Source: Rufibacter tibetensis (lineage in GTDB: Bacteria > Bacteroidota > Bacteroidia > Cytophagales > Hymenobacteraceae). From it: a DNA stretch of 64,000 bases. Each line of letters opens with the position of its first letter. The stretch's first letter is position 1. Made by a program: the position numbers and the translations under genes. This document shows positions 54,279 through 63,919 of the stretch, one piece after another. The stretch is taken from positions 2,897,501-2,961,500 of the forward strand of contig NZ_CP012643.1 of assembly GCF_001310085.1 (NCBI RefSeq), given 5' to 3'. Below the pieces are notes generated by a model. That model worked only from the letters and a program-made list of their open reading frames with translations, was not told the origin of the DNA and made no database searches.

Positions 54279-54653
54279 TGGAGAAGTTGCCAGCAGTGGT
54301 TGTTTAGGTGATAGATGTGGGTGAATACGAGAATTTCCTAAAAGTAATTAAAAAAAAGTTATGTTCTTCAAACCGCCCGTTTATCCTCTTTCCTAAGAGT
54401 TGTAGAGGGATTGAAATTAGGGAAATAGCTTTCCCTATCTGGGGAACCTGTTTGCGTAATAGCAGAGGCCTATATAGCAAACGGTAAATCCTTGACAATG
54501 ATTCACCGGAAAAATACTTAAAAATTGGTTTCTGGTGGTGAGAGGAGCTTGTAAGTAGATAATCCCTTGTTATAAAGCAGCTTAACCTGGGAGACTATGC
54601 TTCTGTTTTTGAAACTATAGAACAGAGCCGGTTTTGCAAGAACACCCTATAAA
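54279..54653. other. Intergenic region before the partner-switching operon
   Basis: No gene was found in about 375 bp (465 bp including the guaB terminator region). No promoter box matching TAnnTTTG could be placed with confidence on the minus strand. Confidence 0.35.
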
Positions 54654-54696
54654 TGAAGTTGCTCTGCCTAAGGGTTTCCTAAGCAGAGCAACTTCA
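54654..54696 (-). terminator. Intrinsic terminator of guaB
   Basis: TGAAGTTGCTCTGC and GCAGAGCAACTTCA, a 14-bp perfect stem, about 48 bp past the guaB stop on the minus strand, with TTTATAGG after it. Confidence 0.8.
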
Positions 54697-54743
54697 AATA
54701 GGTAGGAGGGAAGTGACAGGTTCTCCAAGCCCTCTTTTTATGT

Positions 54744-56309
<1,566 letters not shown>

Positions 56310-56351
56310 TTATGGGTTGTTTCTCTTAAAACAGGCTAAAAGCAGTTTAAT

Positions 56352-56672
56352 TTAGTATACCGGAAAATTTGGGTCAACCTCCTGCGCCCAGGCATGCACC
56401 CCGCCTTTCAGGTTCAGCAGATTGGTAAAGCCGTGGCGTTGCTGCAGGAACATCAACGCCTGTGCGCTCCTGAAACCATGGTGGCAAATGAGCACCGTGG
56501 TTTTGTCTTTGTCCAGATTAGCCGCCTGTTTTGGGAGATCAGCCAGCGGAATGAGTTGGCCACCCAAATTGCAGATTTCCCATTCCTGAGGCTCGCGCAC
56601 ATCAATGAGTTGCAGGGGCTCCTGTTGGTCCAGGCGTTCTTTCATTTGTTGGGGTGTGATCTCGGGTAGCAT
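56352..56672 (-). CDS. Single-domain rhodanese-like protein
   Basis: A 106-aa rhodanese. The catalytic Cys is C63 in the loop CHHGFRS, preceded by QLIDVREPQEWEICNLGG and followed by GFTNLLNLKGGVHAWAQEVDP. The active loop CxxGxRS fits a sulfurtransferase (GlpE/PspE-like). It probably carries sulfur for a cytoplasmic partner. Divergent from pnuC; a degenerate shared-core palindrome lies between them. Confidence 0.88.
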   Translation of the reverse strand: MLPEITPQQMKERLDQQEPLQLIDVREPQEWEICNLGGQLIPLADLPKQAANLDKDKTTVLICHHGFRSAQALMFLQQRHGFTNLLNLKGGVHAWAQEVDPNFPVY

Positions 56673-56741
56673 GGCGTAAAGATAACCTAAATAATTTTGA
56701 CGGATAAAGCAGCTTGAAGGACCAACCTGTGTAGAAGCTTC

Positions 56742-56749
56742 TATTTTTG
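56742..56749 (+). promoter_or_regulatory. Candidate -7 box (TATTTTTG) for pnuC
   Basis: Exact TAnnTTTG match about 84 bp before the pnuC ATG. The nearest TTG is 25 bp upstream, longer than the usual spacing, so the call is weak. Confidence 0.3.
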
Positions 56750-56832
56750 TGCCCTTTACTTATGCCCATTTCTGTTTCTAGGTTGTTTTCTGAGAAAGGA
56801 GCCCAAAGCTGGAACAGGCCAACTCCAACCAT

Positions 56833-57459
56833 ATGGATTTTCTCTCCCCAGCTACATGGGACTTGGCTACCGTTACCGAGGTAGTAGGCGTGATCACGGG
56901 TTTGCTCTGCGTTTGGCTGGCTGCCAGACAAAACATCTGGACGTTCCCCGTCGCGTTAGTTAGCGTGCTCCTGTACATTGTCATCTTCTATGACGCCCGC
57001 CTGTATGCCGACATGAGTTTGCAGGTCATGTTTGCGGTACTCAACTTCTACGGCTGGTACATGTGGCTGCACAAAGGCAATCAGCGGGTTGAGCGGCCTG
57101 TCACTAAAATGACCTCTAAGCACTGGATCTGGCTTTTGTTGTTTGTGCCGCTTTTTACAGCTGGGTTAGGAACCTACCTGCACTACAACACCGATGCGGA
57201 TTTAGCTTATTGGGACGCGGGAACCACCGCCGTAAGTCTGGGCGCGCAATGGCTCATGAGCCGGAAAAAACTGGAGAACTGGTTGATTTGGATTGTAGTG
57301 GATGCCGTGTATGTGCCCATCTATATCTACAAGGAGCTTTACCCCACAGCCGTATTGTACTTCCTGTACCTGGCGCTGGCTTGGTGGGGCTACATAGACT
57401 GGAAGAAGAGTATGCAAGGTAAACTGCAGGAACAAGGTGCCCAAGCACTGGTCGGATAA
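56833..57459 (+). CDS. pnuC: Nicotinamide riboside transporter PnuC
   Basis: A 208-aa membrane protein with about seven helices. ARQNIWTFPVALVSVLLYIVIF and the NFYGWYMW motif (residues about 71-79) are diagnostic of PnuC, which takes up nicotinamide riboside for NAD synthesis. The NadR-type kinase 2.1 kb downstream would phosphorylate it. No TPP or NAD riboswitch could be recognised in the leader. Confidence 0.9.
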   Translation: MDFLSPATWDLATVTEVVGVITGLLCVWLAARQNIWTFPVALVSVLLYIVIFYDARLYADMSLQVMFAVLNFYGWYMWLHKGNQRVERPVTKMTSKHWIWLLLFVPLFTAGLGTYLHYNTDADLAYWDAGTTAVSLGAQWLMSRKKLENWLIWIVVDAVYVPIYIYKELYPTAVLYFLYLALAWWGYIDWKKSMQGKLQEQGAQALVG

Positions 57460-57592
57460 GATACGGCGGAAGACCATAACTGCCCTTCACCAGAAAAGAG
57501 TTGTCTAAAAATAAACCGACTTTGAAGTAACCCTTTAACTTTTTCTAACGATAAGCAGTAGGTTACATTCTCACCCAAACCCTGATCTGCAT

Positions 57593-58465
57593 ATGAAAAA
57601 CATAGTACGTATTTGGCTTGCCCTCACCATGTGTTTCGGCCTGACTAGTCAGGAACTCATGGCGCAGGAAGCAGATTCTCTTAAGAAGTACGAAGCGCCA
57701 GTTGTTGCCCAGGATACCCTCAAGAAATACCAGGATTCTGTTGCCTCTCCTGCTAAGCAACCTTTTTTTAAATCGAAGGCATTTAGGGCCACCATCATTC
57801 CTTCCATTCTGATTGCCTATGGCTTGAGCACCATCAAAGACAATGGGATCTATAGTAGCTATGATGCCCAAAGAGACATCCAAAGGCATTTTCCTAATTT
57901 TCAGACCAAGATTGACAATCCGCTGCTCATTGCGCCATACGTAGAACTGGCAGCCGCCAACCTCTTCAACATAAAGTCCAACCACGATTTCCTGAATACC
58001 ACCATTCTGATTCTGAAGGCCGAGGCTATTTTCGGGCTTACCGTCTTTGCGCTCAAAAGAACCACTAACCAGGTACGGCCAAACGGAGAAAACGACCAAT
58101 CCATGCCATCGGGGCACACCGCCCAGGCGTTTCTGGCGGCGTCTATTCTTAACTCAGAGTTAAAGCATAAAAGCCCGTGGTACGGAATTGGGGCGTACAC
58201 CATTGCTACCAGTGTAGGCGCTTTCCGGATGCTGAACAACAAGCACTGGCAATCTGATGTGTTTGTGGGCGCGGGCATAGGCATGCTGTCTTCCCACTTG
58301 GCCTACCTCTCTCACCGGAACCGCTGGGGACGCAAGCCATCTATTGTGCAGTTGTCGCCCACTTACATCTATGGGGTGCCGGGCTTTGCCTTCTCCATGA
58401 ACCTGGATGACTACCGCAACCGGAAAAGAACTCCTGTTGCCTCTTATGATTACAGCCTGAACTAA
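57593..58465 (+). CDS. PAP2-family phosphatase
   Basis: A 290-aa exported protein with a signal peptide (residues 1-25, MAQEA). The acid phosphatase motifs are KRTTNQVRP, PSGHTAQAF and the R-x5-H-x3-D motif RMLNNKHWQSD. Such enzymes remove phosphate from lipid phosphates or pyrophosphates, for example undecaprenyl pyrophosphate or phosphatidic acid. It may act in the periplasm on a lipid carrier; the substrate is unknown. Independent gene with a strong terminator. Confidence 0.88.
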   Translation: MKNIVRIWLALTMCFGLTSQELMAQEADSLKKYEAPVVAQDTLKKYQDSVASPAKQPFFKSKAFRATIIPSILIAYGLSTIKDNGIYSSYDAQRDIQRHFPNFQTKIDNPLLIAPYVELAAANLFNIKSNHDFLNTTILILKAEAIFGLTVFALKRTTNQVRPNGENDQSMPSGHTAQAFLAASILNSELKHKSPWYGIGAYTIATSVGAFRMLNNKHWQSDVFVGAGIGMLSSHLAYLSHRNRWGRKPSIVQLSPTYIYGVPGFAFSMNLDDYRNRKRTPVASYDYSLN

Positions 58466-58503
58466 ATTAAAAATAAAGAAGGGTGATGTTTTACCCAAAT
58501 TGA

Positions 58504-58551
58504 GCTAAAAAGAGAGACTTGTCACGAATGGGGCAGGTCTCTCTTTTTAGC
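58504..58551 (+). terminator. Hairpin terminator of the PAP2 gene
   Basis: GCTAAAAAGAGAGAC/GTCTCTCTTTTTAGC, a 15-bp perfect stem, about 38 bp after the stop. Confidence 0.85.
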
Positions 58552-58566
58552 GTTAAGCCGCTCCTG

Positions 58567-58602
58567 CTTTTCGCCTCTTTTTAAGAAAATAAGGCTTAAA
58601 AG
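58567..58602. repeat. GCCTGTTTT-core palindrome
   Basis: CTTTTCGCCT pairs with AGGCTTAAAAG around CTTTTTAAGAAAATA, directly after the PAP2 terminator, giving two hairpins in tandem. Confidence 0.55.
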
Positions 58603-58704
58603 AAGGCCAACAGTTTGGAGGAAAACCCAATTGTATAGTTGATTTGCACCTTTACCCAAGGCTTGTCCTTCACAAGGCAGGTCATTATCCCTCAAAAATT
58701 ACCT

Positions 58705-59460
58705 ATGAAGAAGCTTTTCTTTTTGAGTCTCGTACTCCTTTCCCTTGCGTTTTCAGAGGCTATTGCCCAGAACAACAGACGCCATGACACCAACTACAAC
58801 GGCTGGTTCATGTACTTCGGAACGCATAAATTGACCGATAAGTGGGGTTTGCATACGGAGTTCCAATTGCGCCGGTACCATGTGGTGTCAGATCCACAAC
58901 AGTTCATGCCGCGCGTAGCCTTGGTCTATAACCTGTCAGACCGCGCTTCTATAGCAGCAGGTTACGCCTACGTACACACCTATCCGTACGGCGATAACCC
59001 GGCCGCAGACGATTTCCCGGAGCAGCGTACGTTCCAGCAGTTACAGTTGAAAGACCAGCAGGGCATTTTTGGCTTACAGCACCGGTTCAGGCTGGAGCAG
59101 CGCTGGGTTAAGTTCGCCTTAGCCGATGAGTATACCTACATGAACCGGGCGCGGTACCAGTTCAGAGCCACCCTTCCGTTGCAAGGCACCTCCTTAGAGG
59201 ATAAAGAATTCTACCTGGGGGTCTATGATGAAGTGTTCCTGAACTTCGGGCCTAACGTGACCAACAACATTTTTGACCAGAACCGCGCCTACGCCGCGGT
59301 GGGGTACCGTTTCCACAAAGACGCTAACGTAGAGGTGGGCTATCTGCACCAGCACGTGGCGCAGCGTAACGGCATCTGGTTTGAAAACAACCACACCCTA
59401 CAGGTAGGCCTTACCTATAATTTAGACTTCCGGAAGAAGAGCACCGTGCCCCAGGAATAG
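58705..59460 (+). CDS. DUF2490 outer-membrane protein
   Basis: A 251-aa protein starting at ATG 58705, which supplies a clean signal peptide (MKKLFFLSLVLLSLAFSEAIAQ); the frame open to 58639 was not used. The DUF2490 pattern is clear: NGWFMYFGTHKLTDKWGLHTEFQLRRYH and then paired strands (GLQHRFRLEQRWVKF, YAAVGYRFHKDANVEVGYLHQH) ending in a barrel-like strand. Probably an outer-membrane barrel of unknown function. Confidence 0.85.
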   Translation: MKKLFFLSLVLLSLAFSEAIAQNNRRHDTNYNGWFMYFGTHKLTDKWGLHTEFQLRRYHVVSDPQQFMPRVALVYNLSDRASIAAGYAYVHTYPYGDNPAADDFPEQRTFQQLQLKDQQGIFGLQHRFRLEQRWVKFALADEYTYMNRARYQFRATLPLQGTSLEDKEFYLGVYDEVFLNFGPNVTNNIFDQNRAYAAVGYRFHKDANVEVGYLHQHVAQRNGIWFENNHTLQVGLTYNLDFRKKSTVPQE

Positions 59461-59492
59461 AGAAGTTTAAATTTCTGTAACTTGCTGTCACT

Positions 59493-59541
59493 AGTCTCTG
59501 TTTAAGGCCTGTTTTGTAAAAACGAGTCTTAAACAGAGACT
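59493..59541 (+). terminator. Hairpin terminator, GCCTGTTTT-core family
   Basis: AGTCTCTGTTTAAG/CTTAAACAGAGACT, a 14-bp perfect stem, around GCCTGTTTTGTAAAAACGAGT, followed by TTTTCT. It lies 33 bp after the DUF2490 stop and 18 bp before the NadR-type kinase start. Confidence 0.85.
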
Positions 59542-59559
59542 TTTCTAACGCTCAGTTTC

Positions 59560-60075
59560 GTGATTAAAATAGCAATTACAGGCCCCGAGAGTACCGGTAA
59601 ATCTACCCTGGCAGCGCAGTTGGGGCAGCACTACGGCGCGCCATGGGTACCGGAGTACGCCCGAACTTACCTGGATGAACTGGGCCGCCCTTACGAAGCC
59701 CCGGACCTGGAAGCCATCGCCAAAGGGCAGCTGAAGCTTTGGCAAGCCGAAGCAGAGAAGAACCCCGAACTATTGTTTCTGGATACTGAGTTGCTGGTGC
59801 TGAAGATCTGGTCAGAGCACGCTTACGGCATCTGTTCGTCTTTCATCCTGGAAAACCTCCGGCAGCAGAATTGTGACCTGTACCTGCTCCTGAACGTAGA
59901 CTTACCCTGGCAACCAGACCCGCAGCGCGAGCATCCGCATTTGCGCCAGTTCTTTTATGACTGGTACAAACGGGAGTTAGAGCAGATGGGGGTGCCCTTT
60001 GCCGAGATTTCAGGCTCCGCTGACCTCAGGTTGCAGAAAGCCATTGAAGCCATAGAAAAAATCCGTCATTCATAA
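59560..60075 (+). CDS. NadR-type nicotinamide riboside kinase-like ATPase
   Basis: A 171-aa P-loop kinase starting at GTG 59560. Walker A is GPESTGKST (residues 8-16), then the substrate region FLDTELLVLKIWSEHAYG and the lid region PDPQREHPHLRQFFYDWY. It matches the C-terminal kinase domain of NadR without the adenylyltransferase domain. With PnuC it would salvage nicotinamide riboside to NMN. Its stop is 12 bp before the aldose-epimerase gene, suggesting co-transcription. Confidence 0.85.
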   Translation: MIKIAITGPESTGKSTLAAQLGQHYGAPWVPEYARTYLDELGRPYEAPDLEAIAKGQLKLWQAEAEKNPELLFLDTELLVLKIWSEHAYGICSSFILENLRQQNCDLYLLLNVDLPWQPDPQREHPHLRQFFYDWYKRELEQMGVPFAEISGSADLRLQKAIEAIEKIRHS

Positions 60076-60087
60076 CCATACCCGCCC

Positions 60088-60969
60088 ATGAAAACTACTT
60101 ACCTGGAAAATGAATATGTGCGCGTAGGCGTGAACAGTAAGGGCGCTGAGCTGTGCAGCCTGTTGAAAAAAGACGGAAACCGTGAATACATCTGGCAAGC
60201 AGATCCTGAGTTCTGGAACCGCCACGCCCCGGTACTTTTTCCTACGGTAGGCAAGTTGCCCAAAGACCAATACCTGCACCAAGGGCAAACGTACTCGCTG
60301 CCCCAGCACGGCTTCGCCCGTGACCAGGAATTTGAACTGGTGGAAGAAAAGGAAAACCAACTGGTGTATGAGCTGAAGGCTACGGATGAAACTAGGAAGA
60401 ATTACCCGTTCGATTTTTTCTTGCGCATCATCTACACCCTGCAGGACCAAACAGTAGAAGTGAAATGGCGGGTGCACCACGCAGGTGAAGGCGAGATGCT
60501 ATTCTCCATTGGGGCGCACCCGGCTTTTAACGTACCCATGGTGCCCGAAGGCTCCTTTGAAGACTATTACCTGGAATTCTCCCAACCAGAGACCTTGTCG
60601 CGCTACCTGTTGGAGGCGGGCACCGGCTTGCAGAACGGTCAGACGGAACCCGTGCTGGACAACATGGCCGTGCTGCCGCTCCGCTATGAGCATTATGAGA
60701 AAGACGCACTAGTCTTCAAGAATTTCCGCTCAGAGCGGGTGACCCTTAAAAGCGACAATCACCCACACTTTGTGCAGATGCAGTTCGCCAACTTCCCGTT
60801 CCTGGGCATCTGGACTAAAAGGATAGGGGCGCCTTTCCTATGCATAGAGCCTTGGTACGGCATAGCGGGCAGCGCAGGAGAGCCCATTGAGCTCAGCGAG
60901 AAAGAAGGAATGCAGTCCCTAGGCGCAAATGAGACGTTTGAGGCAGCTTACACCATCACCATAGGGTAG
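60088..60969 (+). CDS. Aldose 1-epimerase/mutarotase-like protein
   Basis: A 293-aa galactose-mutarotase-fold protein: YVRVGVNSKGAELCSLLKKD at the N-terminus, FPTVGKLPKDQYLHQGQTYSLPQHGFARD (residues about 50-78), and the catalytic His region IGAHPAFNVPMVPEG. It interconverts anomers of an aldose or hexose-6-phosphate. It follows the NadR-type kinase by 12 bp. Substrate not fixed. Confidence 0.88.
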   Translation: MKTTYLENEYVRVGVNSKGAELCSLLKKDGNREYIWQADPEFWNRHAPVLFPTVGKLPKDQYLHQGQTYSLPQHGFARDQEFELVEEKENQLVYELKATDETRKNYPFDFFLRIIYTLQDQTVEVKWRVHHAGEGEMLFSIGAHPAFNVPMVPEGSFEDYYLEFSQPETLSRYLLEAGTGLQNGQTEPVLDNMAVLPLRYEHYEKDALVFKNFRSERVTLKSDNHPHFVQMQFANFPFLGIWTKRIGAPFLCIEPWYGIAGSAGEPIELSEKEGMQSLGANETFEAAYTITIG

Positions 60970-60973
60970 CCGT

Positions 60974-61003
60974 TAGGGGCTTATTTTGGGTAAATAAGCC
61001 TAA
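60974..61003. repeat. Degenerate GCCTGTTTT-core palindrome after the epimerase gene
   Basis: GGCTTATTT-TGGGT-AAATAAGCC, a 9-bp perfect stem with partial TTAG/CTAA arms, 8 bp past the epimerase stop. Confidence 0.6.
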
Positions 61004-61045
61004 AAATTGGATAGGTGTAGTGTTGGCTAATAAACAGAATCAACC

Positions 61046-61253
61046 ATGGAAGTAAAAGATAGCAATGGCACCCTGCTCAATGAAGGGGATAATGTCACCG
61101 TTATCAAAGATTTGAAAGTGAAAGGCCTCTACCACCATCAAAAGAGGCACCGTAGTGAAGAAAATCAGGCTTACCGATGATGCAGAAGAAATTGAGGGGC
61201 GGGTAGAAAGAACCGTGATGGTACTGAAAACCTGCTTTCTGAAGAAAGTATAA
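61046..61253 (+). pseudogene. PhnA/YjdM-like gene with an internal frameshift
   Basis: From ATG 61046 the frame reads MEVKDSNGTLLNEGDNVTVI, then KDLKVKG, the conserved start of the short PhnA-like proteins. At 61127 one extra base (C in GGCCTCT) shifts the frame and translation would stop at TGA 61178-61180. In the shifted frame the family continues: STTIKRGTVVKKIRLTDD... ending LKTCFLKKV and a stop at 61251-61253. The 208-nt span is 69 codons plus one base, so one base was gained. Either a recent inactivation or a sequencing error in a non-homopolymer site. Confidence 0.8.
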
Positions 61254-61254
61254 A

Positions 61255-61294
61255 CTACACACAAAAGGCGCTGGAAAGCGCCTTTTGTGTGTAG
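61255..61294 (+). terminator. 17-bp perfect hairpin terminator
   Basis: CTACACACAAAAGGCGC and its exact complement GCGCCTTTTGTGTGTAG (61278-61294) flank TGGAAA. It starts immediately after the PhnA-like stop. Confidence 0.88.
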
Positions 61295-61345
61295 TAGAAC
61301 GATGTTTTTAGCCTGTTTTCAAAAATGGCCTGATAAGTGCCAAGT

Positions 61346-62173
61346 TTAGGATACGGGCAATATGTTTAACTGCTGCAGAATCTTCCTGGTGATGGTTTTT
61401 CGGCAGGGAGCAAAGGCATCGTTCTTAGTGGTTACGTTCTTGTGCAGCCGCGTGGAAAAGAAGTAGACGTTGCCTTTGGTTTCTACATATCCCACCCACC
61501 AGCCGCTGTCGGTGCCCGCGTAATTGGTCCAGCCGGTTTTGCCACTGATGGTGTAGTCTGGAGTTTGTTCGGCTATCATGAGTTGCTTCACTTTCTGTAT
61601 GTTATCCTTGGAGAAGGGAAGGTCTCCGGCGTAAAAATTTCTTAGGAACTGGATCTTTTCTTTGGGTGAAATCGCGAAATCACCGTAATTCCAGAAATCG
61701 GCTCCCTGGGCGTTGGTGAGTTTACCGTTGCCGTAGCCACAGCGTTTGAGGTAGGAGAGGTACTTGTCTTTGCCTATCTTTTCGGCCAGCCGCACATAAA
61801 ACCAGACAGTAGAGTTGGCAAAGGCTTTTGCTAGGTCAGTATCACTGTTCCAGGCGGGTATGCTGCGGGTTTGACCGTCCCATTTCAATATTTCGTGTTC
61901 GTCCTGCACCGCTTTCTCCTCCAGCAAAATCAACGAATTCAGAATCTTGAAAGTAGAGGCCGGCAAAGAAGCCCGGGCGGCATCTTTGGGGTCAATGTAG
62001 GTCCAGCGGTTCTTTTGGAGATCATACACCGTAATGCTGCCTTCCAGCCTGCACTCTTGAAACGGTTTCTGCAGATCCTGCCCCTTTCCCTGAAAAGGCA
62101 CCAGAAACAGGAACCATAAAACAGCTAGTAACTGGGGTAAAGGAATACGGGTAGAACCATTCAGGCTGAACAT
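61346..62173 (-). CDS. Class D beta-lactamase (OXA-type)
   Basis: A 275-aa serine beta-lactamase/penicillin-binding-like enzyme with an N-terminal hydrophobic signal (residues 9-28). Active-site motifs are all present: STFK (S73, K76), STV (S121-V123), YGN (147-149) and KTG (212-214), plus W161 at the position that stabilises the carboxylated lysine. It hydrolyses beta-lactams in the periplasm. It is on its own between the PhnA-like gene and a thioredoxin-fold gene, with no integron or insertion sequence nearby, so it looks like a resident chromosomal gene. A degenerate shared-core palindrome lies at its 3' end. Confidence 0.92.
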   Translation of the reverse strand: MFSLNGSTRIPLPQLLAVLWFLFLVPFQGKGQDLQKPFQECRLEGSITVYDLQKNRWTYIDPKDAARASLPASTFKILNSLILLEEKAVQDEHEILKWDGQTRSIPAWNSDTDLAKAFANSTVWFYVRLAEKIGKDKYLSYLKRCGYGNGKLTNAQGADFWNYGDFAISPKEKIQFLRNFYAGDLPFSKDNIQKVKQLMIAEQTPDYTISGKTGWTNYAGTDSGWWVGYVETKGNVYFFSTRLHKNVTTKNDAFAPCRKTITRKILQQLNILPVS

Positions 62174-62246
62174 GATGGGCTTGTATTTGGAAGGAATAGC
62201 AGTGTTTTTCTAAAATAGGCTTGTAAACGGAGGAGTGTTGTCAAGA

Positions 62247-63650
62247 CTAAAGCGTGCGGGCCTTAATCTGCTGCAGGCTTTTCTTGAACCTTTCGGTGGG
62301 TTGGTTTTCTTTGCTGGCCAGCTCCACGGCTTTCTGCTGCATGGCTTCGGCTTCAGCGAAGAGTTGCAGCCGGTACAGAATATGGGCCAAAGTGTTATAG
62401 TACGGGGCCACTGGTTCTACTTCAATGGTGCGTTTGCTCCACAGCATGGCTTTCGTTAGATAAGTAGGGTTGCGGGTGCCGGTCTCGTAAATGGAGTACG
62501 CCGCGTTGTTTAGCTGCATGACAAAGCTGGTAGTAGGCGTGGAAGTTGTCCTGTAAGTAGATTCGGTACGGGTGACAGCTCCTGAAGCAGGCTTAGGTGG
62601 AGTGGCCGGTTTCCCTTTGGAGGGAAGTAGTAGACTGTTTCGGTACTCTGTCTGAGCCGTCATGATTTTCCTGACCGAATCAAGGGAGATGGCCATGAAG
62701 TAGCGGTCATAATAACTGGCGGCTTCGCGCAGGTAATTAGTGGTGTCTTTGATTGACCGGTAGAAGTTCACCATATTGGTCTGGTACGCCCGCAGTCCCC
62801 GGGCATAGTTTTCATCCCAAGTAATACGAGCAAAATGGGCACCTTTCTGCGCCAGGGCCGCATCTTTAGTGGCGGTAGCCTTGCGCATGGTGTTGTCAAT
62901 GATGCTGTTGTTGATCTGGCTTCTTAGCGAAAAGGGCAGTGTTTTGTAGATGCTGTCCAGAATGGTTTTGTTTGAGCGCGAAAACACAAAGGCTTTACTG
63001 TCTACAATGGGCCCTTGCTCCAAAATAAACTGAACAGTGGAGAAGTTGTCAAAGGCGTTTACGGGCAATTGGCTCACGTACGTTTCCAATAGGTCCAGAT
63101 CTGCTGGCAAGCCCATCTGTTTCTGCAGGTTGAGGTACTGGAGCAGAAAATCGGCGTTTCTTCTTCCCTGGTCAAACTCTTTTTGAAAATAGCTGAGGTT
63201 GAAGTTACTGGCGGCTTTCTCCTTGAATGCCTTCACTTCATCCAGGTATTTCTTTGGACTAGACGAATGGCTTTTGCTCCGGTGAATCAGGTTCCCGTCT
63301 GGGTTGAGGTACAGGTAAGTAGGGTATTCCTTCACCGAGTACTGGCGGGTCAACTTGCTGCCTTCCGCCGAGTTCCTTTCCACCTTCACGTTTAGAAATT
63401 CTGCGTTGAACAGTTTTGCTACCGCAGGGTCTTCCAGCGCGCTGATAATGTTGCGGTAATTTGGAGCCTTCGCTGAAGTGGACGTTGGCCAGGTTAACGC
63501 TATAAAAACAGGCTTGTCTTCCTGCCGGGCTTTAGCTAGAACTTGCTCTACTGTCCCGGTTTCATACTTGATTTTCTGGGCTTGAACCTCTAGGGCTGAG
63601 ACGAAAAGGTAAATCAAGAAAAGGAGGGGTAAGATGCCGGGCACTTTCAT
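62247..63650 (-). CDS. Exported thioredoxin-fold protein lacking CxxC
   Basis: A 467-aa protein beginning at ATG 63650 (MKVPGILPLLFLIYLFVSALEVQA signal peptide); a longer frame to 63680 was not used. Residues about 30-150 resemble a thioredoxin fold (QEDKPVFIALTW, then EFLNVKVERN and YSVKEYPTYLYLNPDGNLIHR), but the redox motif is replaced by WPTSTSAK, so it cannot do thiol exchange. The long C-terminal part is helical (TPR-like ending PYYNTLAHILYRLQLFAEAEAMQQKAVELA). Probably a periplasmic binding or scaffold protein. Confidence 0.8.
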   Translation of the reverse strand: MKVPGILPLLFLIYLFVSALEVQAQKIKYETGTVEQVLAKARQEDKPVFIALTWPTSTSAKAPNYRNIISALEDPAVAKLFNAEFLNVKVERNSAEGSKLTRQYSVKEYPTYLYLNPDGNLIHRSKSHSSSPKKYLDEVKAFKEKAASNFNLSYFQKEFDQGRRNADFLLQYLNLQKQMGLPADLDLLETYVSQLPVNAFDNFSTVQFILEQGPIVDSKAFVFSRSNKTILDSIYKTLPFSLRSQINNSIIDNTMRKATATKDAALAQKGAHFARITWDENYARGLRAYQTNMVNFYRSIKDTTNYLREAASYYDRYFMAISLDSVRKIMTAQTEYRNSLLLPSKGKPATPPKPASGAVTRTESTYRTTSTPTTSFVMQLNNAAYSIYETGTRNPTYLTKAMLWSKRTIEVEPVAPYYNTLAHILYRLQLFAEAEAMQQKAVELASKENQPTERFKKSLQQIKARTL

Positions 63651-63706
63651 GGGGGTGGAGTAGAGGTTTTGTCTAGCCAAGTTACTTTAAATTCCCAAAA
63701 TCCAAA

Positions 63707-63919
63707 GTGCCGTTAGAATTAGATAAAAAGCTGGAAAAGTTTCACAAGTGGCTGAGAAAGGAGTGGTTACCCCGCACCATGAAAGCTGGTCTGCGGTACC
63801 TAACCCATGTGGCCTCTGTTTATTTGTATGAGGAGGCCAGCGGAGAGACCATGCAAATAAGCCTCATAAGCCAGCAACTGCCCAGCAACTGGAATATAAA
63901 TGTTTACTTCGCGCTATGA
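63707..63919 (+). CDS. Small hypothetical protein
   Basis: A 70-aa protein starting at GTG 63707, divergent from the thioredoxin-fold gene. It begins with a charged amphipathic helix (LELDKKLEKFHKWLRKEWLPR). Not recognised. An ATG in frame at 63779 would give a shorter form. The stop overlaps the next start in ATGA, which supports a real two-gene unit. Confidence 0.5.
   Translation: MPLELDKKLEKFHKWLRKEWLPRTMKAGLRYLTHVASVYLYEEASGETMQISLISQQLPSNWNINVYFAL

Noticed and set aside
56790-56800. CTGAGA before pnuC, as in a TPP riboswitch
   Set aside because: The matching downstream ACCTGAT-type region is missing; the string is part of a degenerate GCCTGTTTT-core palindrome also seen at 25-38.
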